Positions 20,683 to 28,841 of a stretch of 49,225 nt of DNA are shown here, one piece after another. Made by a program: the position numbers and the translations under genes. The notes beneath the pieces are model-generated. The model saw nothing but the letters and a program-made list of their open reading frames with translations, made no database searches and was not told the DNA's origin. This stretch comes from a virus, in IMG/VR virus record IMGVR_UViG_3300005253_000018, positions 1 to 49,225 of that record. One strand, written 5' to 3'. Numbering within the stretch: position 1 is the first letter of the stretch; each line of letters starts with the position of its first letter.

Positions 20683-21338
20683 TGCCCCGATGTAATCTTA
20701 GAACTCGTAATGATATAGTAAAGTTCGTAGAGGACTATCCACCACTACCACGGATAGGCAGAGCTATTGTGATGGGTGAGACTGAGTTACTAGGTGGGTT
20801 TACTGATACCGGGTTTGGACCTGGCTGGATACTCAGAGTGACATCGCCGCATAAAGTATCGTGGAACGTTGTTATATCTCCGCAGGGAATGGGTAGTGCT
20901 ATCCTTAGAATAACCAACAGGATACGATGGAAAAACTGGTCCGGTAAAATAGATCGTGAAGTTCCGAGTATCTACGATGGTGATAATCCTACGAAATATA
21001 TGGAGGCTAAGATGAAAGCCAGTGATATAGAGATATGTAATATTAGTAGCAAGAACAATATTATTCTGTTCGACTACGACGTTCGTGTGGATCGTGAGAG
21101 TCCACTTGGTAATCCATTTCCTATGGGCGGTGTTAACACGAGGGATGTGGTATGCGACAAGTACGCAACGTGGCTAAAGAATCTTACCTCATCCGGTCCG
21201 GCTGTGAAGGTGCTGGATGAGCTTTTAAGGCTACAGGAGCTCTATAAGAAGCATGGTAAGCTTAGACTGTTCTGCTGGTGTGCCCCTAAACGATGTCATG
21301 CTGAAACTATCAGATTGTACATTCTAGGAGAACTCTGA
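20682..21338 (+). CDS. Protein with C-terminal DUF4326 domain, 218 aa
   Basis: The C-terminal half matches DUF4326: ILFDYDVRVDRESPLGNPF, then KYATWLKNL, and LFCWCAPKRCHAETIRLYI near the end with the conserved C-W-C-x-x-x-x-C-H. DUF4326 is widespread in phages and its chemistry is not settled. The N-terminal 120 residues (LRTRNDIVKFVEDYPPLPRI and a VSWNVVISPQGMGSAILR strand) have no known domain. The first ATG overlaps the preceding TAA by one base, and the stop overlaps the next ATG. Confidence 0.8.
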   Translation: MPRCNLRTRNDIVKFVEDYPPLPRIGRAIVMGETELLGGFTDTGFGPGWILRVTSPHKVSWNVVISPQGMGSAILRITNRIRWKNWSGKIDREVPSIYDGDNPTKYMEAKMKASDIEICNISSKNNIILFDYDVRVDRESPLGNPFPMGGVNTRDVVCDKYATWLKNLTSSGPAVKVLDELLRLQELYKKHGKLRLFCWCAPKRCHAETIRLYILGEL

Positions 21339-21721
21339 TGCAACCAAAACCTGATGCAGTGATGTTCTCACTGGCTGAGATAAAACGGGCCAAGAATAAA
21401 CTAGACCTGGCGTTCGCTTCAGCTATAAATCTGATAGGATACCTTGAAGAGATCGCCAAGGGTAGGATTAGACGTGGCGAATCCCGTGGCGTAACAGAGA
21501 AGTATGATTTCTTGAGACTCTGTGATGTCGGTAAGTTCGTAGCCGAGCTAGAAGGCGGCAAGCCTACCACCAGGCAAACTATCTATCGGTGGATTAGGAA
21601 GGGTCGTCAGGATGGTGAGGGTAAATGGATCAAGCTGAACTGGCTACGCAGAGAGGGTAAACGTGGATGCACGAAATTTCAGATCAGGAAGTTTTTAGAA
21701 CTCACTAAGGATAAATGGTAA
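21338..21721 (+). CDS. Winged-HTH/MerR-like DNA-binding protein, 127 aa
   Basis: Residues 60-120 read LCDVGKFVAELEGGKPTTRQ, TIYRWIRKG, GKWIKLNWLRREGKRGCT and KFQIRKFLELT, the pattern of a MerR/DUF1580-type winged helix where R-W-x-x-x-G precedes a short wing. The N-terminal third is a helix (IKRAKNKLDLAFASAINLIG). It is the only clear small DNA-binding regulator candidate on the early strand. A role in switching early to late transcription is an inference. Confidence 0.68.
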   Translation: MQPKPDAVMFSLAEIKRAKNKLDLAFASAINLIGYLEEIAKGRIRRGESRGVTEKYDFLRLCDVGKFVAELEGGKPTTRQTIYRWIRKGRQDGEGKWIKLNWLRREGKRGCTKFQIRKFLELTKDKW

Positions 21722-22029
21722 TGAACAGTGCAGAGTTAAGAAGAATAGCAGAGCTAGACCTTCACGTAAATAGGCTGCTTGATGACAAAGCTGAGATGCG
21801 TGACGAGCAACTCAGGTTAAATGGTGAACTGATTAAGCTTCGGGGTACTTTTTTAGCCTGTGAAATGTATCTAACCAGAGTGGCATTTCAGGGTGCCAAA
21901 GCTGTAAAACAACTGGAGCGTGGCCTTACTTATAATACTATCAAGACTGCTTTTATAACAGCCGGTGGTACCATGCCAGAGATCGTAGAACCTAAGCCGA
22001 TAGAGCATAATCAGGAGATTACGATATGA
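21721..22029 (+). CDS. Coiled-coil hypothetical protein, 102 aa
   Basis: ATG 21721 overlaps the preceding TAA (TAATG); an in-frame ATG at 21715 is also possible. Residues 1-45 are a strong coiled coil (NSAELRRIAELDLHVNRLLD and AEMRDEQLRLNGELIKLRG). The end is mixed (GGTMPEIVEPKPIEHNQEI). Overlaps the next gene by 4 bases (ATGA). No family recognised. Confidence 0.65.
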   Translation: MNSAELRRIAELDLHVNRLLDDKAEMRDEQLRLNGELIKLRGTFLACEMYLTRVAFQGAKAVKQLERGLTYNTIKTAFITAGGTMPEIVEPKPIEHNQEITI

Positions 22030-22250
22030 ACTACATCCTCATCCGATCAAATGGCCCGATGCTCAAGCTGCCCGATCTCGATAAGCCAGTTACTATTATC
22101 TGGATGAACAACGGAAACTGCGGGATCATCAGTGCTGATAAGGTCGAGAATCTTATGCAAATAGCCAACGATCATGCTGATAATAATGACAGGGTAACAC
22201 CTAAGCTGGCTTTCTTCTGGGACGATGTTGAGGAAGTGAGGGAGATATAA
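22026..22250 (+). CDS. Hypothetical protein, 74 aa
   Basis: ATGA overlap with the preceding gene. The product begins MNYILIRSNGPMLKLPDLDK and ends AFFWDDVEEVREI, with a beta-rich N-terminal half and helical middle. It looks like a small globular protein of unknown family. Its TAA overlaps the ATG of the next small gene by one base. Confidence 0.65.
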   Translation: MNYILIRSNGPMLKLPDLDKPVTIIWMNNGNCGIISADKVENLMQIANDHADNNDRVTPKLAFFWDDVEEVREI

Positions 22251-22423
22251 TGGCTATTGCACGGGAAGAATTGCTTAGGCTAACCCAGCTACCCTATCTC
22301 CCTGATTTACCGAACTCACTACCATCTATACAATCAGCTTGGCTTACCGAACAGCACGAAGCAAAGCTTCAGCCCACCACCCAGGACGACGATAGTAAAG
22401 AAGCTCCCTCCGATCCAGCATAA
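22250..22423 (+). CDS. Small Pro-rich protein at the operon end, 57 aa
   Basis: ATG shares a base with the preceding TAA, which supports translation. The first part is helical (MAIAREELLRLTQLPYLPDL) and the last 25 residues are acidic and Pro/Gln-rich (AKLQPTTQDDDSKEAPSDPA). The last 90 bases overlap, on the opposite strand, the end of the holin-like gene. GAAGC/GCTTC (22358-22370) is a small hairpin inside this overlap. Function unknown. Confidence 0.55.
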   Translation: MAIAREELLRLTQLPYLPDLPNSLPSIQSAWLTEQHEAKLQPTTQDDDSKEAPSDPA

Positions 22424-22552
22424 CACTCTCTTGAATCCTTCGAGTCTATCCAGTCGTACAGTAGCAGGAGGTATGGCACTATTCCCGGTAAATATCCATT
22501 CGTGAATAGCTGTTACCATCTTTTCGATTCGCTCTTCTCTATCGGGTGCCAT
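22334..22552 (-). CDS. Holin-like small membrane protein, 72 aa
   Basis: The product has a charged N-terminal helix (MAPDREERIEKMVTAIHEW), then VRLDRLEGFKRVLCWIGGSF and a single C-terminal membrane helix (FTIVVLGGGLKLCFVLF). This order, N-terminal soluble helix and C-terminal membrane anchor, matches XhlA-like phage membrane proteins placed near lysis genes. The ATG overlaps the stop of the 1441-residue protein (TAATG). It is the last gene of the late strand. A holin role is likely but not proven. Confidence 0.55.
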   Translation of the reverse strand: MAPDREERIEKMVTAIHEWIFTGNSAIPPATVRLDRLEGFKRVLCWIGGSFFTIVVLGGGLKLCFVLFGKPS

Positions 22553-25500
22553 TATCTTTTCCTTCTTCTTCCGGTTGTTCTGGTTCGTCTACCTTTGCCA
22601 GCGTTATTCTTAGATTCTAATGCCCACTCGCTGTAGATTAACCTACGCCAATCTTCCGTGTCACCTTTGTATAAGTCAATAGAGCCTTCCACAAAATCTA
22701 TCGGTGCATCGGGGATACGACCGGTAGCTGCTCCGATAGCACGGATTCCATGTTTTACTACGCCAGGTATATTCCTAGACTGTGCTGCTTTACCGAACTC
22801 GTCGAACGATATACCAGCTATGCTACTGAGTCCACCGTACCCGCGTATCGCACTGTCCACTACTCTGCCGGCTACGAATAATGATCCAAGCGGATAGGTT
22901 GCAAGATCGAATGCTACATCCCCCCAATCCTCTGGTGGTCCACCGCGACCAATAAATCCATAGGCCATGGCTGGAATAATATATGAGAACGCTATCCGGT
23001 GTGACATCAGGCCGATACCGATCTTCTTATTCTTAGCTTCGCCGAGAACGTTAACCCACCAGAAATTACCGTTCTTATTAACCTGGTTCTGAAATGTCGT
23101 TAGAGTTTTTGCTACTGTACCGCCGCGGAAAAATGCCGGCAGGTCCTTAGCGTTTGCAGACGGCTGAGTTTTCCTGGTCCACTCGTCAGCATAGGCTAAA
23201 GCTTCAGTTTCATTTAACCTGGTCTTTACACCGTTGATATAGACACCTGATTTAGCTGAGTCATACAGGGATTTCCACGCTATGGTTGTGGTGTGCCTGT
23301 CCATCCATGATACCCATCCTAGAGCTTTCTCATCGAATACTTTATTACGCAGTATTTTATCTTTGGATGATTTCTTTATCCTTCTAAGATCACGGTCGAA
23401 ACTACGATTACGCATCTGATCGGACCTGCTGAATACGAACTCTTCCATAGTTTTGTAGCCGCCGTCTTTGCCGAAACTTGCCAGGGCTATGTTCTTCGGT
23501 ACCATGCTCATCATAGCAGGATCGACAGAAACAGCGTTGGACATCGAGAGTGTTTGCCTGGCTACCGATGGAATTTTCCAGCCGATGGCGTACACGATAC
23601 CATTCTTCCTGAGCCCTAGCATCAGACGATCTATGCTGGATGCCATGGATTTATTATCTACAGTAGGAGCAAAACCCATAGCAGTATGGCGAATCCAATC
23701 TTTAACCAGACCCACACCACGTCCATGGGTCTTGTCATTCAGGTTTTTCTTGAATCCCTTGTCGTTGAATATCTTACCCAGCTTCGATACCGTAGGTGCG
23801 AAGTGGATGTACCGTTCCACACGCGGCATGTTATACATGAACACATCGAACGCATTAATCCTTACTGGCTGAGCCGCACCTTCGGTACGTTCCATAACTT
23901 CCTGCGGAGTGGTAAGAACAGGTACCTGATTCTTCTGGCCGACTGTATCTTCTGTGAACTGTGTCAGGAAATCAGTAGCTTCTTCAAGCTGACCTGATAG
24001 CGAATACAGTGGAAAATAATTTTTCTCTATCTTCATGTCCCTGCCGGCTGCTAAGAAGTATGACTGGGCAAGTCGTTCACCCTGAGCTTTGTATTTGTCC
24101 ATCATAAACTGGCCGATCTTCTTTTCCTGCTCAGTCATCAGGCCGATAGCTTCGTTTACAGCGGCTTCAGGATCAGCGAACTTTGCAAAATTACCACCGA
24201 TCAGATGTCTCAAACCGTTAGGATTTTGACTTAGCATCCAGATACCGATCCGATCTCCAGGTGTTACACCCAACTGTTGCTCTTTTTGCAACTGTTGTTC
24301 TTCAGCCAGTAACGTAGCTGGTTCGGTCATCATGCGTTTAAGATCACGGGTACCGATTTCTTTATTCATAAATGCTATCAGGTCCTCGATCTGTATATTA
24401 CCGTCTACACCGGCAGCGGCATCGGCCTGATTCATAGGGTCCCAGAATGTCTTGGTAAATTCAGGACCCAGTGATGCAAAGATATTCTCTGGTAAGAGCA
24501 GTCCATCACGGTACCATGATAGACCTTGCTCTACTAATTGCTTGAGTGACCTGCCGCGATCCACGCCGTCTATAAGTGTCTCCAACTGGCCAGTAGCGAT
24601 CTTATCCAATGCGATGTTTAAGTCATCGGTTGCTAATTCTGTAGAATTAAGCGAGCTAACACGATCAGCGTTAAATCTTTTGTCATTGGTTGTCCTAACA
24701 TTGCCCTTCTTATCTACGCTGCGTACAGTTAGCGGACGCTCTACACCTTTGATCTTTACCCGCTGCCCGGCTACAGGTTTCTTAGAATTTATTGCCAATA
24801 CGAGCTCGCTGATAAACGACGATACCTCAGCCTTATTCATCTGAGTTGTCGATCCTTTACCGGTAACTTTCTTAGCAAGGTCACTCTTAGCCTTACCATC
24901 CATACCTAACTGCTTGGATAGGATAGCTGCACGAGCTTTCTGTCCGTTAGCAGCAGGTTCTGCCGCCCATACTTCGGCTGCTACACGAGCACCCTCACCC
25001 TCAGCGGCGAAGAGTATCTTACCATCCGGCGATATAACTTTAGAGCTCGTAAACATACCACGCTCTTCACCGTCTATTATTAGATTTGTCGCAAAATCAA
25101 CGGCTTGCTGTCCGTCTACTGCTTTACCCTGTGGGGGTTGGGCGAGAAACAGGGCTTCGTCTTTCACTTTGAACGCCACATTTTTGCCCATTCTATCCGT
25201 CGAAAAACTTACAGCATTAGGATTGCGTTGTTGAATAGCTTTAAGTTGGCTGGCAATAACTCCCACATCAAGACCTGTTTCCTTTGACGTAGTATCATAA
25301 TTAAGAAATCTAACTGCACCACTTGTTTTTGTTTTCCAAACATCCAATAATGATTCTGGTGTACCGCTTGTGTCAGCAGGTATTACTGCTGGCAAATGAA
25401 TAGCACTTTGAGTAACCTTTTTTCCTCCAACTGACTGAGTAGATTGAAAAACAGCACCCTTCCCAGATGGTATCACTTCCCCTGTAACGGCCTCAGCTTC

Positions 25501-26877
25501 AGGCGGTTTCTCTACTTCGACTTCAGTAACTCTCGTCGGAGTAGCCAGGTCCTCAGCATCAGCAGCATCCATCAGGTCTTTCTCTTCGGGCTGTAGCTGT
25601 GTATTTAAATCTTCTTTAGATACCTGGTCTACAACTGCTTGCTGTTTCTCTTCCGGCGTGGCAGCTTCTTCTCCTTCAGGTCGTGTTTCCTCTGCCTTTT
25701 TATCGGCTATACCTTCAACACCGTTTACTGTAACATTACTACGCTCGGCCTGATCTACAGCAAGGGCAATCTCTTTATCCAAGCGTACATCAGGATTCTT
25801 TTCTTTCTTCTTTACAGCCTTGTCTACTACCTTACGAGCCTGTTCTTCAGTGAGTGATGTCGTAGAGGTAACTCGATCCACCACGACACCGACACGTTTA
25901 TTATATTCCTGTACTCCCATACCGCCACGGCTTACATCTATTACAGCACCCGGTGCCGGTAACAATACCATGGATTGTACGGATTCTTTGAACGTATCGC
26001 CAAGCCTTGTGAACCTTTGCAGGAAGGCTTCTTTGTCAAACTCTACACCCTGATCGCTCATGTATGATGCTACGTCCTCTGCTGCTATCTGGATGCCTTC
26101 TTGTGCTACTTCTTCTAATACCTCTGATGTAAGCGTGCCGCCGAATTTCTTAGCCGCCATGCCTAAAACTTTAAGTATGGACTTTTGTACGATCTTCTGG
26201 GCACCCTTACGAAGCCCCGGTGTAGCCTGTCCCACCTGTAACATCTCGATCAAGGCGTATGGCATGGCCGCGATGCTGGCCACGGTCTTGGCTATCTCTG
26301 GATCGTTACCAGCTTCCATCATGTTCATCATCATATTACCAGCACCCTGCTTATACCAGAAATCAGTCATGCCAACTTTGAATCCAAACCCAAGTCCAGC
26401 TACTGCACCTGGTGCTGCACCAGCACCACCGGCTAGAGAACCAAGTCCAGCACCAGCCAGCATACCTACCATGCCCTCTAGTGAACCTTCTTGCAATCCA
26501 CGCAATACAGATTTAAGAGTGCCAGCATTCTTTGCTATGGTCTCCATGATAAGACCACCATCAAGCGGGTCCTCCCTGGCTTCTTCCCGCATGGCTGATC
26601 GTTGCTGCATGATACTCTTTAGTTTATTCATGTCACCTTGAATAAATGCTGCATCATAAGCTGCTATATCAAGGTCTATGTTCTGTCCACTACGTTTATA
26701 CGATTTAGTTATATCCTTGAAGCCGGCTTTAAGATCAGTAGGACTATCAGCAAACAGTCGTGATACGAATGATTCACTCTCAGCTTCGATCTTCTCATCG
26801 TTATCGGCTGGACCTATCAATCGTAAACTAGGTCCTTTTGGTATTCCATTTTTATCTAGCAATCTGAGCGTTGCCAT
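22552..26877 (-). CDS. Very large internal virion/ejection protein, 1441 aa
   Basis: The largest gene. Residues about 125-180 are a Gly/Ala-rich membrane-active stretch (MVGMLAGAGLGSLAGGAGAA then PGAVAGLGFGFKVGM). Residues 330-470 are charged and probably disordered. The C-terminal 600 residues resemble the large polyvalent-protein-associated domain at the end of big podovirus virion proteins (DVAFDLATYPLGSLFVAGRV, GYGGLSSIAGISFDEFGKAAQ). Such proteins are ejected with the DNA. The tail is basic (GRRTRTTGRRRKR). TAATG overlap with the previous gene. Confidence 0.72.
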   Translation of the reverse strand: MATLRLLDKNGIPKGPSLRLIGPADNDEKIEAESESFVSRLFADSPTDLKAGFKDITKSYKRSGQNIDLDIAAYDAAFIQGDMNKLKSIMQQRSAMREEAREDPLDGGLIMETIAKNAGTLKSVLRGLQEGSLEGMVGMLAGAGLGSLAGGAGAAPGAVAGLGFGFKVGMTDFWYKQGAGNMMMNMMEAGNDPEIAKTVASIAAMPYALIEMLQVGQATPGLRKGAQKIVQKSILKVLGMAAKKFGGTLTSEVLEEVAQEGIQIAAEDVASYMSDQGVEFDKEAFLQRFTRLGDTFKESVQSMVLLPAPGAVIDVSRGGMGVQEYNKRVGVVVDRVTSTTSLTEEQARKVVDKAVKKKEKNPDVRLDKEIALAVDQAERSNVTVNGVEGIADKKAEETRPEGEEAATPEEKQQAVVDQVSKEDLNTQLQPEEKDLMDAADAEDLATPTRVTEVEVEKPPEAEAVTGEVIPSGKGAVFQSTQSVGGKKVTQSAIHLPAVIPADTSGTPESLLDVWKTKTSGAVRFLNYDTTSKETGLDVGVIASQLKAIQQRNPNAVSFSTDRMGKNVAFKVKDEALFLAQPPQGKAVDGQQAVDFATNLIIDGEERGMFTSSKVISPDGKILFAAEGEGARVAAEVWAAEPAANGQKARAAILSKQLGMDGKAKSDLAKKVTGKGSTTQMNKAEVSSFISELVLAINSKKPVAGQRVKIKGVERPLTVRSVDKKGNVRTTNDKRFNADRVSSLNSTELATDDLNIALDKIATGQLETLIDGVDRGRSLKQLVEQGLSWYRDGLLLPENIFASLGPEFTKTFWDPMNQADAAAGVDGNIQIEDLIAFMNKEIGTRDLKRMMTEPATLLAEEQQLQKEQQLGVTPGDRIGIWMLSQNPNGLRHLIGGNFAKFADPEAAVNEAIGLMTEQEKKIGQFMMDKYKAQGERLAQSYFLAAGRDMKIEKNYFPLYSLSGQLEEATDFLTQFTEDTVGQKNQVPVLTTPQEVMERTEGAAQPVRINAFDVFMYNMPRVERYIHFAPTVSKLGKIFNDKGFKKNLNDKTHGRGVGLVKDWIRHTAMGFAPTVDNKSMASSIDRLMLGLRKNGIVYAIGWKIPSVARQTLSMSNAVSVDPAMMSMVPKNIALASFGKDGGYKTMEEFVFSRSDQMRNRSFDRDLRRIKKSSKDKILRNKVFDEKALGWVSWMDRHTTTIAWKSLYDSAKSGVYINGVKTRLNETEALAYADEWTRKTQPSANAKDLPAFFRGGTVAKTLTTFQNQVNKNGNFWWVNVLGEAKNKKIGIGLMSHRIAFSYIIPAMAYGFIGRGGPPEDWGDVAFDLATYPLGSLFVAGRVVDSAIRGYGGLSSIAGISFDEFGKAAQSRNIPGVVKHGIRAIGAATGRIPDAPIDFVEGSIDLYKGDTEDWRRLIYSEWALESKNNAGKGRRTRTTGRRRKR

Positions 26878-27710
26878 TACGGTATTACCTCATGCTTTTG
26901 ACCGCCTCTTATCACTATCCATCGTCCACTTTCTACGAACGCATCGGGAAAATCTGGGAACGGAGACACTGCACCCGGTTGTGGTGCTGATACCTGACTA
27001 TCGCCTGGTATAATCGGTGCCGGAGCAAACGTACTTAGCAGTTCGTCCATAAATTTAGCCAACGGACCCTTAGTTTTTATTTGATCTGCTACATCCAGCC
27101 CTATGGCCAGTGGCCTGGCACGTCGTTCTTCTTTAGCAAGCTGATCTGTTTTTAACGATAATTCTGTGACTAATCCTCGATGTAAAACTTTCTCAGACGC
27201 GGTGGCTGGAAATTCTTTACCCTTGCTGTCAACTGTAACCAGGTTTCCTTTACGATCAGTGCTGAATCCTATTAGTTTTCCAGTAAGTTTATCCACGCGG
27301 TCACTAAGCTTCTCTATATTCTTACCGGTTCCCAGGGCTTCCTGCATCTGAGTAGCTTTAAATATAGCCTTCTTTTTGCGTTCTTCTTTTTCCTGGGCTA
27401 CAGCAGCCCTACCAGCAAGATCGTTCTTATCAAGAAATGCCTGTATGCTGTCAGCCTCATCCAGATTACGAGCAGAACTTAGAAGATTGGACCGGACTGC
27501 TGCGGCTTCAGCATCTACTTCCTGATCTATACGACTCTTCATGGCACCGGTTAAACGAGAGCCTATAGGAGTAGGTTTAAAGAAACTACGTTGGGCCGGG
27601 GCTACGATGTTGGGCTTTTCATTGGTTCGTACTATATGCCCAGTGTCAGAATCAGCCACTAGGAATGATCCATCCTCTGCTTGTAAAAATCCTGCTGCGT
27701 TTAACGGCAT
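26877..27710 (-). CDS. Putative virion-associated protein, 277 aa
   Basis: Lies between the fiber and the large ejection protein and shares their strand. The central part is helical and charged (AAVAQEKEERKKKAIFKATQ, KLSDRVDKLTGKLIG) with a KGNLVTVDSKGKEFPATASE segment in the middle; the end is Pro-rich (STFAPAPIIPGDSQVSAPQP). The layout resembles small internal virion proteins of podoviruses, but no family is recognised. The stop overlaps the ATG of the next gene. Confidence 0.65.
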   Translation of the reverse strand: MPLNAAGFLQAEDGSFLVADSDTGHIVRTNEKPNIVAPAQRSFFKPTPIGSRLTGAMKSRIDQEVDAEAAAVRSNLLSSARNLDEADSIQAFLDKNDLAGRAAVAQEKEERKKKAIFKATQMQEALGTGKNIEKLSDRVDKLTGKLIGFSTDRKGNLVTVDSKGKEFPATASEKVLHRGLVTELSLKTDQLAKEERRARPLAIGLDVADQIKTKGPLAKFMDELLSTFAPAPIIPGDSQVSAPQPGAVSPFPDFPDAFVESGRWIVIRGGQKHEVIP

Positions 27711-27719
27711 AATTGCCTC

Positions 27720-28841
27720 CTATTTAGTTACCCACGCTCCGTTTTCATAAAAGTCAAACGCATTGGTTGTGCTGTTATAGACTATCATACCATTAACACC
27801 CGTCACGGCATCGCGTTGTGCAGTAGTTAGCCTGGTTATTAGCAACGCACCATTATTGGAATATAACTCTAGCAACGCATCCTCTGTCAACGGGGTGTTG
27901 TACCCCCCGCCTATTCTTAGTCTTGAAGAGGTGGCATGATATTTGCCATATAACACTTTGCCAATATTAATGCAATTACTCGGTTGGCCGTTAACATGGT
28001 CCACACCATTACCAATTAGGATGTTATCATCTCCCATGGTAACAGCATTGCCACAGTTGTACCCTATTAGAATGTTGTCATCATTGCTTACCATATTATT
28101 ACCGCTGTAGGCACCAATGATAATATGTTGACTCCCATAAGTAAGACTGATTCCGCTGTTGCATCCTATAATAGTAGAAGCAAAGCTAGACAACGCTGAC
28201 TCTGATCCAACTTGATCGCCTATCATTACGCAATCATACGGGGTAGTCGATGCTGCTCCAGCACCATAACCTATGAATACATTATTCTCACCTGTCGCGG
28301 ACAGGGCATCCCCTATTGATATGTTGTCCTTAGTAGTATCGGCATCTATGATCACACCAGCTATAATAACAGTACCCGTAAGTGTTGGTGATGCTAATGG
28401 GGCCTTTAGGTCAAGTGCTGTCTGTGTAGCCGTGCTGACTAGTTTATCAAGATCACTGGTATTGTCAGCGTTTCCAAGTCCAACATTAGCAGATGTTACA
28501 CTATGCGGATTACCAGTAATATCCCCGAGATGAGAGTCGATGCTGGCATGTGAAGTCTCTGATGTTAAGTAACTCTGTAAGTCACTGATCTGAGATTCCG
28601 TTATGCTCACGCCAGTAGACTTATCCCAAGCTGTAAACACTGGATCAGACTCTGACCCACCAGCTGGCAGATTAGTTAAACCACTACCGTCACCTATAAA
28701 TGCCGTTGCAGTTACGTTTCCACTTTCATCTAAAAGAAACGTATCAGGTATGACAAATCGAGTTTCATCTGCCTTAACGCAGAGTATCCGTCCCGCACAA
28801 CCGGCCAACCCTTGACCACAGGCTACATTTATTCCACTCAT
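27720..28841 (-). CDS. Tail fiber with YadA-like beta-roll repeats, 373 aa
   Basis: Residues 49-60 carry FIGDGSGLTNLPAG, a common fiber motif. Residues about 170-290 hold repeats of the trimeric-adhesin head type (NNVFIGYGAGAAS, STIIGCNSG, QHIIIGAYSGN, DNILIGYNCGN, DNILIGNG). The end reads LLITRLTTAQRDAVTG then YNSTTNAFDFYENGAWVTK, common at the C-terminus of receptor-binding fibers. It would be a trimer that recognises the host surface. The ATG overlaps the stop of the preceding fiber gene. Confidence 0.82.
   Translation of the reverse strand: MSGINVACGQGLAGCAGRILCVKADETRFVIPDTFLLDESGNVTATAFIGDGSGLTNLPAGGSESDPVFTAWDKSTGVSITESQISDLQSYLTSETSHASIDSHLGDITGNPHSVTSANVGLGNADNTSDLDKLVSTATQTALDLKAPLASPTLTGTVIIAGVIIDADTTKDNISIGDALSATGENNVFIGYGAGAASTTPYDCVMIGDQVGSESALSSFASTIIGCNSGISLTYGSQHIIIGAYSGNNMVSNDDNILIGYNCGNAVTMGDDNILIGNGVDHVNGQPSNCINIGKVLYGKYHATSSRLRIGGGYNTPLTEDALLELYSNNGALLITRLTTAQRDAVTGVNGMIVYNSTTNAFDFYENGAWVTK

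Noticed and set aside
26060-26641. 193-codon frame on the + strand
   Set aside because: It is the antisense of the Gly/Ala-rich part of the 1441-residue gene, where stop codons on the other strand are rare by composition. Its Pro/Ser/Ala sequence is that of a shadow frame.
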